Shown one piece after another: positions 8,608 through 16,018 of a DNA stretch of 64,000 nt. Position 1 is the stretch's first letter. Each line of letters begins with the position of its first letter. The DNA comes from Christensenella sp. UBA7703. Its GTDB lineage: Bacteria > Bacillota > Clostridia > Christensenellales > CAG-138. The notes under the pieces are model-generated. The model worked only from the letters and a program-made list of their open reading frames with translations, had not been told where the DNA came from and did not search any database. The translations under genes were made by a program, and so were the position numbers. The stretch spans positions 15,174 through 79,173 of the forward strand of contig DLGD01000014.1 of assembly GCA_002482505.1 (NCBI GenBank). Reading direction: 5' to 3'.

Positions 8608-9669
8608 ATGCCCTTAACCGTCGACATCATCAAACGATTGCAAGGATTTACGCTGAACGTCTCCCTGACCGCGGAGGCGGGTGTTACCGCGCTCCTTGGC
8701 GCCAGCGGCAGCGGGAAAAGCATGACGCTAAGGTGCATCGCGGGCGTGGAGAAGCCGGATGAAGGCAGGATCGTGCTGGACGGGCGCGTGCTCTACGACT
8801 CCGGAGAAAAGATCGACCTGCCGCCGCAGGAGCGCAGGGTGGGTTATCTCTTCCAGCGGTATGCGCTGTTTCCGAATATGACGGTGCTGCAAAACATCGA
8901 CGCGGGGCTTTCGCGGGAGCTGGACGCGCGCATCAGGCAGGCGAAGCGCGAGAGCCTGATCTCCCGTTTCCGTCTCGACGGACTGGAGCAACGGTATCCG
9001 CGCGAACTCTCCGGTGGGCAGATGCAGCGCGTCGCCCTCTGCCGTATGCTCGCGGGCGAGCCGGAGGCGATCCTGCTCGACGAGCCGTTTGCCGCGCTGG
9101 ATAGCCACCTCAGATGGCAGCTTGAAGGCGAAGTGAAGCAAACGCTGAACGAATTTTCCGGCGTGGCGCTTTTGGTTTCGCACGACAGAGGAGAAGTCTA
9201 CCGCATGAGCCAGCGCGTCTGCGTCCTCAACGACGGTGCATCCGAACCGGTTCTCGGCACCACGGAGTTGTTTGACCACCCGCGTACGCTGCAAGCCGCG
9301 CTCATCACGGGCTGCAAGAATTGCGTTCCCGCGGAGATCCTTTCACAGGGGAAGATCCACGTCCCGGATTGGAACGCAAGGCTCGCCTGCTCGCAAGCGG
9401 CTGACGGCGCAATCACGCACACAGGCATTCGCGCGCACTATATCCTACCTTGCGCGGCGGAGGTGGAGAATGCGCTGTATTGCCGCGTGGTGGAAGCCGC
9501 GGATGACGTGTTTTCCCGCGTGCTGACGCTCCTGCCTGCGGGCGGGACGGGCACGATTCGCGTAGAGCTGAGCCGGGCTGCGGGGGAACGGTTTATCCCG
9601 GGGAGCGAAGGCTGGTTTTGCCTGCCCAAGGAGCACATCATGCTCCTGCGGGAAACGCACGAACGATAA
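8608..9669 (+). CDS. modC: Molybdate ABC transporter ATP-binding protein ModC
   Basis: ModC hydrolyses ATP to drive molybdate uptake. In the 353-aa protein Walker A is GASGSGKS near residue 31, the signature motif is LSGGQMQRVALCR, Walker B is AILLDEPF, and the switch His is in LLVSHDRGE. The segment after about residue 230 is the TOBE/mop-like regulatory extension, somewhat diverged. It closes the modABC set; mogA follows after about 60 nt. Confidence 0.93.
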   Translation: MPLTVDIIKRLQGFTLNVSLTAEAGVTALLGASGSGKSMTLRCIAGVEKPDEGRIVLDGRVLYDSGEKIDLPPQERRVGYLFQRYALFPNMTVLQNIDAGLSRELDARIRQAKRESLISRFRLDGLEQRYPRELSGGQMQRVALCRMLAGEPEAILLDEPFAALDSHLRWQLEGEVKQTLNEFSGVALLVSHDRGEVYRMSQRVCVLNDGASEPVLGTTELFDHPRTLQAALITGCKNCVPAEILSQGKIHVPDWNARLACSQAADGAITHTGIRAHYILPCAAEVENALYCRVVEAADDVFSRVLTLLPAGGTGTIRVELSRAAGERFIPGSEGWFCLPKEHIMLLRETHER

Positions 9670-9731
9670 ACCGCTTTTTTGCGAGAGAATACGTTAAGCA
9701 GATCAACCTCAAATTTCGGGAGGAGAAAGAC

Positions 9732-10238
9732 ATGTTCAAAGCATCCGTGATCACGGTCAGCGACAAAGGCTTTCGCGGGGAGCGGGAGGACACCGCAGGA
9801 CCGCTTGCCGCAAGCATGCTCCAGGAAGCAGGGTATACTGTCATCGCGCAGACGATTGTGCCGGATGAACAGCCGATGATTGAACAGGAGCTGCGGCGGC
9901 ACGCGGACGAGCTTGGCGCAAACTTGATCCTCACCAGCGGCGGCACGGGCTTTAGTAAACGCGATGTCACACCGGAGGCGACGCTTGCCGTCTGTGAACG
10001 GCTGGCACCCGGCATACCGGAGGCAATGCGCGCCTATTGCCTGAACATCACGAACCGCGCGATGCTCTCCAGGGCGCAGGCGGGGCTGTATCACGATTCG
10101 CTGATTGTGAACCTGCCGGGCAGCCCGAAGGCTGTGCGCGAAAATCTGGAACCGGTTTTGCCCGCGCTGGAACATGGGATTCAGATGCTGCTCGGTACGA
10201 AAAACGAATGTGCAAGCGAGCCGAAAGCACGGGTTTAG
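9732..10238 (+). CDS. mogA: Molybdopterin adenylyltransferase (MogA/MoaB family)
   Basis: The 168-aa protein is a single MoCF domain: ASVITVSDKGFRGEREDTAG, LILTSGGTGFSKRDVTPEAT (the conserved GGTG...DVTPEA motif) and LIVNLPGSPKAV. Enzymes of this family adenylylate molybdopterin before metal insertion. The start at 9732 follows GGGAGGAGA. MogA and MoaB are hard to tell apart by sequence; the length and DVTPEA motif fit either, so the symbol is the functional best guess. It is the last gene of the molybdenum block. Confidence 0.9.
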   Translation: MFKASVITVSDKGFRGEREDTAGPLAASMLQEAGYTVIAQTIVPDEQPMIEQELRRHADELGANLILTSGGTGFSKRDVTPEATLAVCERLAPGIPEAMRAYCLNITNRAMLSRAQAGLYHDSLIVNLPGSPKAVRENLEPVLPALEHGIQMLLGTKNECASEPKARV

Positions 10239-10274
10239 CAAAAAAATGGTTCGATACCAACCATCGAACGTAAC

Positions 10275-10306
10275 AAAAAACGAGCGCCCCGTAAAAAGGG
10301 CGCTCG
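10275..10306 (-). terminator. Convergent terminator
   Basis: CGAGCGCCC and GGGCGCTCG form a 9-bp stem. Read on the minus strand it is followed by TTTTTT, so it serves the gene at 10327; on the plus strand a weaker T-rich stretch follows, so it may also stop mogA transcription. Confidence 0.8.
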
Positions 10307-10326
10307 CTGTGTGTTTGTTGGTTGCG

Positions 10327-10704
10327 TTATGTTTTTTCCGGCACGCCCAGATACTGGGACTGGTCAAATGCGAGGATGCAGTAGAAGATGATGCTCAGGA
10401 AGATGAGGCCAACCGCGAAGCCGCCGCTCTTGCCAAAGGCTTTTGCGAGCTTGACCATGGTGATGATGGCAAACACGATGTTCGCAATCGGGATCAGCAG
10501 GAAGAGGAACTTCCAGCCGTTGCCCCAGGTGATCTTGAAGAGCACGTAGAGGTTATAAAACGGGATGATCGCGGCCCAGCCGGGTTCGCCCGCTTTTTCG
10601 AAGATCTTCCACATGGCGACAATGCCGAGAACGGCAAGCGCCAAACTCAAAATCGTCATACCGGGTCTTGGTTGCGCATAATAGTCCGCATAAAAGTTCT
10701 CCAT
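10327..10704 (-). CDS. Small membrane protein, DUF5684-like
   Basis: The 125-aa product has a short polar N-terminus rich in Tyr (MENFYADYYAQ), then about four hydrophobic segments. The segment GEPGWAAIIPFYNLYVLFKI is the hallmark of the DUF5684 group of small membrane proteins, which have no assigned function. The start at 10704 is supported by AGGGGGA about 10 nt upstream; a longer frame to 10758 has no ribosome-binding site. It stands alone, convergent with mogA. Confidence 0.75.
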   Translation of the reverse strand: MENFYADYYAQPRPGMTILSLALAVLGIVAMWKIFEKAGEPGWAAIIPFYNLYVLFKITWGNGWKFLFLLIPIANIVFAIITMVKLAKAFGKSGGFAVGLIFLSIIFYCILAFDQSQYLGVPEKT

Positions 10705-10852
10705 ATTAACAAATCCCCCTTCGTTTATTTGCTTTTTGAGCTGACTTGAGTATACCACTTCTGTAGAAAAATGGAAGAATGAACTGTGAGTTCATCACAA
10801 TTTTACGTAATCAAGAAACGCAACGATTGTATGAATACTAAACAAAAGATGA

Positions 10853-10880
10853 TTGACATCGCGGGAATTTTGCGTATGCT
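10853..10880 (+). promoter_or_regulatory. Promoter for the 10925 membrane protein
   Basis: TTGACA (10853-10858), 16-nt spacer, TATGCT (10875-10880), followed by CAGGAGGT in front of the ATG. Confidence 0.55.
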
Positions 10881-10924
10881 TGAGGTGTCACGTCTACTCA
10901 TAAAATCACATCAGGAGGTAGATC

Positions 10925-11566
10925 ATGTCCGCATATTCTCTCAGCGCGCTGGAGATTTTGCGAAATCCGGCGCTTACGCTCAAGTGGTACGTCGTACCAT
11001 TGCTGCTCGTCGTCATGTACATCTACAACAAAGAGATTTACGCGAAGAACTGGAACGTTGTGCTCGGCGGCGCCGCGCTCTGGGGAATGGATTTATTCAA
11101 CGAAATCTGGAACAGCATCGTCTTCCATGCGTCGGGATTTGCGCCCGTTTGGGGCACGCCGACGGGGGTTGGGGACACAGCGCTGCTGCTGCTGATCGGC
11201 TACAACATCGAGATTTCGTTCATGTTTGCGATGATGGGCATCGCGGTTTGTCTGACGCTGCCCAAAGACCCGAAGGCGAAGATTCTCGGCATCAACAACC
11301 GCGTGTTTCTCGCGGTGGTCTACACGACGCTTGCGGTTTGCATTGAGTGCTTCCTCAACTACGCGGGGCTGCTCACATGGGAATATCCGTGGTGGAGTCG
11401 CTCGTTCCCATATCTCGTCTGGCTGATTGGCTACCTGCCATTTTTCACGATGGCGTTTGTGGTGCACGACATGAAGCAGATGAAGAACAAACTCATTACT
11501 CTTGGCATCATCTTCGGCGTGGATATTCTCGCGCTGATCGTTTTCGGACTAATGGGTTGGATGTAA
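10925..11566 (+). CDS. Multi-pass membrane protein of unknown function
   Basis: The 213-aa protein has about six hydrophobic segments and little outside them. Notable features are a Trp/Tyr-rich region (NWNVVLGGAALWGMDLFNEI, TWEYPWWSRSFPYLVWLIGY) and a short basic cytoplasmic loop (LPKDPKAKILG). I recognise no family. It has its own promoter, an ideal CAGGAGGT ribosome-binding site and its own terminator, so it is probably a monocistronic real gene. Confidence 0.7.
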   Translation: MSAYSLSALEILRNPALTLKWYVVPLLLVVMYIYNKEIYAKNWNVVLGGAALWGMDLFNEIWNSIVFHASGFAPVWGTPTGVGDTALLLLIGYNIEISFMFAMMGIAVCLTLPKDPKAKILGINNRVFLAVVYTTLAVCIECFLNYAGLLTWEYPWWSRSFPYLVWLIGYLPFFTMAFVVHDMKQMKNKLITLGIIFGVDILALIVFGLMGWM

Positions 11567-11588
11567 TCTCAGTCAATTGCAACACAAA

Positions 11589-11616
11589 GGACGCTCTTGT
11601 ACGAGCGCCCTTTTTT
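11589..11616 (+). terminator. Convergent terminator
   Basis: GGACGCTC, six-base loop, GAGCGCCC, then six T on the plus strand. The minus-strand reading ends in TTTGTG, so it could also serve tatD. Confidence 0.75.
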
Positions 11617-11630
11617 GATGTGTATCGTTC

Positions 11631-12401
11631 TTAGAGCGAAATCCCGAATAGGTTTATCGCGTTCTGGTAAGTCGCGGCAGCTGCTTCTTCGAGTGAGATA
11701 TTTCGCACTTTAGCAAGCATCTCCAGCGTGAGGTGGATCAGCAGCGGGCTGTTGCGCTCGCCCCTGTGCGGCTCCGGCGTCATATACGGGCAATCGGTCT
11801 CGATCACGAGCCGTTCCAACGGGAGTTTTTCCGCAATCGCGCACTGTTTGGTTGCGTTTTTGAACGTCAGCGCGCCGCCAAAGGCGATGTAGAACCCTAT
11901 GTCGATATACCGCACCGCGTCCTCATAGCTGCCGGAATAGCAATGCAGCACGCCGCCCAAGCGGCCTTTTCGCGCGGAGACCATCGCCATCACATCCCCG
12001 TGCGCCTCGCGGTCGTGGATGATGACGGGTTTTTTCGCAGCAATCGCCAAATCCAGCTGGTTGGCAAACGCTTCCCGCTGCGCCTCGCGCGGGGAATAGT
12101 CATAGTGATAGTCCAGCCCGATTTCACCGACGGCGACGATCTTCTTTTGCTCCAGCGCGCGCTCGACGCGAAGGAGATTCGTGTTGTCCGCCTTGTTGGC
12201 GGAGTGCGGATGGATGCCCGCGCTGCCGTAGACAAAGTCGTAAAGCAGCGTGAGTCCCTGAATTTTCGGAATATCCTCCGCTTCGACGCAGGCTTCCACA
12301 AAGCCGCGCACGCCTGCCGCCGGAAGGGCGGAGATAATCGCGTTGCGGTCGGTTTCAAACTGGTCGTCCAGCAGATGTGCATGTGTATCAAAAAGTTGCA
12401 T
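11631..12401 (-). CDS. tatD: TatD family metal-dependent hydrolase/DNase
   Basis: The 256-aa protein has the TatD metal-binding pattern: DTHAHLLD near the start, GEIGLDYHYD, IIHDREAH, LHCYSGS and ETDCPYMTPEPHRG. These enzymes are Mg-dependent 3'-5' exonucleases or deoxyribonucleases of the amidohydrolase superfamily. It is third in a minus-strand operon metG-GNAT-tatD; the metG-tatD pairing is frequent in Firmicutes. GGAAGACGGAAC precedes the ATG. Confidence 0.92.
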   Translation of the reverse strand: MQLFDTHAHLLDDQFETDRNAIISALPAAGVRGFVEACVEAEDIPKIQGLTLLYDFVYGSAGIHPHSANKADNTNLLRVERALEQKKIVAVGEIGLDYHYDYSPREAQREAFANQLDLAIAAKKPVIIHDREAHGDVMAMVSARKGRLGGVLHCYSGSYEDAVRYIDIGFYIAFGGALTFKNATKQCAIAEKLPLERLVIETDCPYMTPEPHRGERNSPLLIHLTLEMLAKVRNISLEEAAAATYQNAINLFGISL

Positions 12402-12424
12402 GTTCCGTCTTCCTGCCTGTTATG

Positions 12425-12973
12425 TTACGCTTTTTGCGTCAAATCAAGATCCATCAGAATTTCATCGTAATATGTTCCGCGGACGTTGATTCTGCCTGCA
12501 TGCCGCCCGACTTCGACAAAGCCGAAGCGCTGATAGAGCGCGATTGCCCGTTCGTTTCCTGCGTGCACCTCTAAAGAGAGCACTCTCAGCACGCCCGTGC
12601 TTTTCGCAAAATCGATCATCGTCTGCATGGCGATGCTACCGATGCCGAGGTGCCAGAAATCACGCTTGATCGAGATTGCAACCCCGCCGACGTGCGCGAT
12701 GCGAGAGCGGCCTGCCGCGCGGACATCGCAAACCAATACGATTTCGCCGTCGATCGTACCGACGAACATCTTCGTGTTCGGCATGGTCAGCGTGCTTGTG
12801 ATCCAGCTCTGTTCGCCTTCGAGCGTGAGCCCCTCAATTCCGTTTTCGTCCGCGAGGAGAAAATCCGTCTCGCCGCCGACGATCTTGAGATAGTCGATCA
12901 TCTCCTGCGCGTCACTCAGGGTTGGGTCACGCAGGATCAGCGTTCGCCCGTCTTTGAGGATATGTTCACTCAT
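12425..12973 (-). CDS. GNAT family N-acetyltransferase
   Basis: The 182-aa protein fits the GNAT fold. The acetyl-CoA-binding region is HVGGVAISIKRDFWHLGIGSIAMQ (the RxxGxG/A loop is represented by WHLGIG), followed by LRVLSLEVHAGNERAIALYQRFGF, a strong motif B. The substrate is unknown; similarity to small-molecule or ribosomal-protein acetyltransferases is only general. It starts 18 nt after metG with GGGGTG upstream, so it shares the metG T-box transcript. Confidence 0.88.
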   Translation of the reverse strand: MSEHILKDGRTLILRDPTLSDAQEMIDYLKIVGGETDFLLADENGIEGLTLEGEQSWITSTLTMPNTKMFVGTIDGEIVLVCDVRAAGRSRIAHVGGVAISIKRDFWHLGIGSIAMQTMIDFAKSTGVLRVLSLEVHAGNERAIALYQRFGFVEVGRHAGRINVRGTYYDEILMDLDLTQKA

Positions 12974-12991
12974 AAAACACCCCGCAGGTTT

Positions 12992-15004
12992 TCAGCGTAC
13001 TTTGAGCCCGCTGTCCATCGCGGCGAGCGTGGTCAGCGCGGAGAGGTTTTCGTCGGCCGCGTCGGAAGCGCAGAGGATCATGCCGTGGCTCTCCACGCCG
13101 CAGAGCGTGACGGGCTTGAGGTTTGCAACCAGCACGACGGTTTTGCCGACGAGATCGTCCGGCGTGTACCACTGCTTGATGCCGGAGACGACGGTGCGCG
13201 TTTCCGCGCCGACTTCCAGAGTGAGCTTGAGCAGCTTCTTGCTCTTCTTGATCTCTTCGCAGGCAACGACCTTAGCCAGTCGCAGATCGACCTTTGCAAA
13301 GTCGTCATACTCGATTTCCGCCGGGGCTTCGTCCTCGCCATGCCCGTGCTTGGCGGGCGCAGCGGGAGCGGCTTCTGCCACCGGTGCGGGCGTTGCCTCT
13401 GCCGCAGGAACTGCCGCAGCTTTGGCTTTGTCCGCCTCCGCTGCGAAAAAGGCAAGCTCCGCCTCCGCGTCGATGCGCGGAAAGAGCGCTTCTCCTTTGT
13501 GTACAAGCGAGCCGGGGACGCTGCCGCCCCAAGCGAGGGATTCAAACGCCGCCTGCGTGGGCGCGGTGCCGAGCTGGGCAAACATTTTCGCGGGCGTACC
13601 GGTGAGATATGGCGTGAGTAAAATCGCGACGATGCGCAGGCTTTCCGCGAGGTTATAGAGCACCGTCTTGAGCCGCTCCTGACCCGCTTCGCTCTTGGCG
13701 AGCGACCAGGGCGCGGTCACGTCGATGTATTTGTTGCAGGCATTCACGAGCTTCCAAATCTCCGCCAGCGCGTCGGGGATATGCAGTTCTGTCATCTGCG
13801 CATCCACCTTGGCGGGCAGTTCTTTTGCGAGCGCGATCAGCGCCGCGTCCTCGTCCGCAACCACGCCGGGCGCGGGCAGCACGCCGCCGAAATACTTATC
13901 GATCATCGCGACCGTGCGGCTGAGCAGGTTGCCGAGGTCGTTGGCAAGGTCGGTGTTGATTCTGGCGATCAGCGCCTCGTTGGAGAAGGTTCCGTCCGAA
14001 CCGAACGGCACCTCACGCAGGAGGAAATAGCGGATTGCATCCACGCCATAGCGCGCGCAAAGCTGCACGGGATCGACCACGTTGCCTTTCGACTTGCTCA
14101 TCTTGCCGCCATCGAGCACGAGCCAGCCATGACCGAACACCTGCTTGGGCAGCGGCTCGCCGAGCGCCATGAGCATGATCGGCCAGATGATGGTATGAAA
14201 CCGCACGATCTCCTTGCCGACGATGTGGACATCCGCCGGCCAGAATTTGCGATAGAGCGAATCGTCCTCGCTTCCCCACCCGAGTGCGGTAATGTAGTTG
14301 CTCAGCGCGTCCAGCCAGACATAGACCACGTGTTTGCCGTCAAAATCGACCGGAATCCCCCACGTGAAGCTGGTGCGACTCACGCAGAGATCCTCCAGCC
14401 CCGGCAGGAGGAAGTTTTGCAGCATCTCGTTGGTGCGGCTGTTGGGTTGGATAAACGTCGGGTTGTCCTTGATATACTGGATCAGGCGATCGGCGTACTT
14501 CGAAAGCCGGAAGAAATAGCTTTCCTCCTCGACCAGCTCGACCGGCCCGCCGCAGTCGGGACAAACGCCGCCCGCTTCTTCGATCTGGCGGTCGAGCCAG
14601 AAGCTTTCGCAGGGTGTGCAATAATGCCCGGTGTATTTCGATTTATAGATGTCGCCCTGATCATAAAGCTTCTTGAACATCTTTTGCACAGCCTTGACAT
14701 GATAGTCATCCGTGGTGCGGATGAATTTATCATAGGAGATGTCCAGAAGCTTCCAGAGGTCTTTAAATCCTGCGACGATATGATCCACATACGCCTGTGG
14801 GGTTACACCGGCGGCCTTTGCCTTGCGTTCGATCTTCTGACCGTGCTCGTCCGAGCCGGTGAGGAAGAAGGTTTCATCGCCGCGCTGACGGTGATAGCGC
14901 GCGATGGCGTCTGTCGCGACCGTGCTGTAAGCGTGGCCGATGTGCAGGCTCGCGCTGGGATAATAGATCGGGGTGGTGATGTAAAACGTCTTCTTCTCTG
15001 CCAT
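12992..15004 (-). CDS. metG: Methionine--tRNA ligase
   Basis: MetG charges tRNA-Met. In the 670-aa protein the HIGH motif is HIGHAY near residue 21, the KMSKS motif is present (GGKMSKSKGNVVDP), and a zinc ribbon is seen as CTPCESFWLDRQ...CPDCGG. The C-terminal about 110 residues are the EMAP/Arc1p-like tRNA-binding domain (DLRLAKVVACEEI...), joined by an Ala/Pro-rich linker. The start at 15004 is set by GGAGGG; the frame runs upstream through the T-box and is not coding there. Confidence 0.96.
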   Translation of the reverse strand: MAEKKTFYITTPIYYPSASLHIGHAYSTVATDAIARYHRQRGDETFFLTGSDEHGQKIERKAKAAGVTPQAYVDHIVAGFKDLWKLLDISYDKFIRTTDDYHVKAVQKMFKKLYDQGDIYKSKYTGHYCTPCESFWLDRQIEEAGGVCPDCGGPVELVEEESYFFRLSKYADRLIQYIKDNPTFIQPNSRTNEMLQNFLLPGLEDLCVSRTSFTWGIPVDFDGKHVVYVWLDALSNYITALGWGSEDDSLYRKFWPADVHIVGKEIVRFHTIIWPIMLMALGEPLPKQVFGHGWLVLDGGKMSKSKGNVVDPVQLCARYGVDAIRYFLLREVPFGSDGTFSNEALIARINTDLANDLGNLLSRTVAMIDKYFGGVLPAPGVVADEDAALIALAKELPAKVDAQMTELHIPDALAEIWKLVNACNKYIDVTAPWSLAKSEAGQERLKTVLYNLAESLRIVAILLTPYLTGTPAKMFAQLGTAPTQAAFESLAWGGSVPGSLVHKGEALFPRIDAEAELAFFAAEADKAKAAAVPAAEATPAPVAEAAPAAPAKHGHGEDEAPAEIEYDDFAKVDLRLAKVVACEEIKKSKKLLKLTLEVGAETRTVVSGIKQWYTPDDLVGKTVVLVANLKPVTLCGVESHGMILCASDAADENLSALTTLAAMDSGLKVR

Positions 15005-15035
15005 GGTTGTGCCCTCCAAAGTTAAAATCAAGTAA

Positions 15036-15300
15036 AAATAAAAAAGCATGCCGCCCACATGTAAGGACGGCACGCAACCAATCACGAGCCGAAAAACCAC
15101 CTTACTTCCCCAAATTGGAGGGGGCATAAGTTTCCGCTGTATCGGGCGGAGAACCGCCGCGGCTAAGGCAAATGGAGCGTTCACCGCGAGAAGCTCGGGA
15201 GCCATGTTCGCAAAGCGCGCGATTTCGGGCTTTCACCTGATCCCGAATCTCTCTTCAAACGCGCAACGATGCTACTCTTTCCGTCGTCGCTCATATCGTT
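15036..15300 (-). promoter_or_regulatory. T-box riboswitch (Met specifier) upstream of metG
   Basis: Read on the minus strand, the leader has T-box landmarks in order: GACGACGGAAAGAGTAGC at the start of stem I, GGTGAAAGCC in the distal loop, and GAACATGGCTCCCGAG. The last contains the specifier ATG at 15205-15203. The T-box bulge GTAAGGTGGT is at 15105-15096; its TGGT can pair with an ACCA tRNA end. CCTTAC at 15066-15061 can pair with GTAAGG to form the antiterminator. The competing terminator is an 11-bp stem (15075-15065 with 15056-15046) followed by a T-rich run. Uncharged tRNA-Met should favour read-through into metG. Confidence 0.9.
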
Positions 15301-15305
15301 TGGAT

Positions 15306-15335
15306 AGCGTATCACCAACAATGCGTTGTTGTCAA
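15306..15335 (-). promoter_or_regulatory. metG promoter
   Basis: TTGACA (15335-15330), 18-nt spacer, TACGCT (15311-15306), just before the T-box leader. Its -35 shares five bases with the pth -35 on the other strand. Confidence 0.55.
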
Positions 15336-15357
15336 GAGCGCGCGATCGTGCTAATAT
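15329..15357 (+). promoter_or_regulatory. pth promoter
   Basis: TTGTCA (15329-15334), 17-nt spacer, TAATAT (15352-15357). Divergent from and overlapping the metG promoter at the -35. Confidence 0.55.
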
Positions 15358-15391
15358 AGGTTGGATTTCTACTTTTTTAAGCGGGGTATGT

Positions 15392-15976
15392 ATGTTCGTC
15401 GTCGCAGGCCTTGGCAATCCGGGATTACTCTACAAGCGCACGCGCCACAACGCGGGCTTTCAAGCGCTGGATGTGCTGGCGGACGGACTGGGCATCAAGG
15501 TCACCAAGCGCGGCTTTTCCGGCGAATATGGCGAGGGAAGCTACAAAGGCGAGCGCGTCGTGCTGGTCAAACCCACCACGTATATGAACCTCTCGGGTGA
15601 CTGCATTCAGGCGCTGATGCACTTTTACAAATGCCCCGTGGAAAACCTGATCGTGCTCTATGACGACATCGAGTTGCCGGTCGGCTCCCTTCGCATCCGC
15701 GAAAAAGGCAGCGCCGGCACGCACAACGGTATGCGATCCATCATCGGCTGCCTCGGCAGCGGGGATTTTCCGCGCGTGCGCATCGGCGTTGGCGGCAACA
15801 ACGGCGAGGATTTGAAACAACACGTGCTGGGTAAGCCAGGCAAAGCGGATCAGGCGGCGCTTTCGGAGGCGTTTCGAGACGCGGCGGACGCAACCTGCCT
15901 GATCATCGAAGGAAAAATTCAGGAAGCGCAGGCAAAATATAACAAACGGCACATCGGCGGGGCAAAGGCGGACTAA
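15392..15976 (+). CDS. pth: Peptidyl-tRNA hydrolase
   Basis: Pth releases peptides from peptidyl-tRNA that drops off ribosomes. The 194-aa protein starts FVVAGLGNPGLLYKRTRHN. His19 corresponds to the catalytic His, Asn20 and the later PTTYMNLSG line the active site, and VLYDDIELPVGSLRIR plus GSAGTHNGMRSI complete the signature. The start at 15392 gives standard family length, with AGCGGGG upstream. mfd follows, a common pth-mfd arrangement in Firmicutes. Confidence 0.96.
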   Translation: MFVVAGLGNPGLLYKRTRHNAGFQALDVLADGLGIKVTKRGFSGEYGEGSYKGERVVLVKPTTYMNLSGDCIQALMHFYKCPVENLIVLYDDIELPVGSLRIREKGSAGTHNGMRSIIGCLGSGDFPRVRIGVGGNNGEDLKQHVLGKPGKADQAALSEAFRDAADATCLIIEGKIQEAQAKYNKRHIGGAKAD

Positions 15977-16018
15977 ACACCTGCCGCGTCCCGACTAAAA
16001 AAGCAAAATGGGGGACGC

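Noticed and set aside
13781..15025. Plus-strand frame of 414 codons opposite metG
   Set aside because: Antisense shadow of a gene with clear HIGH and KMSKS motifs.
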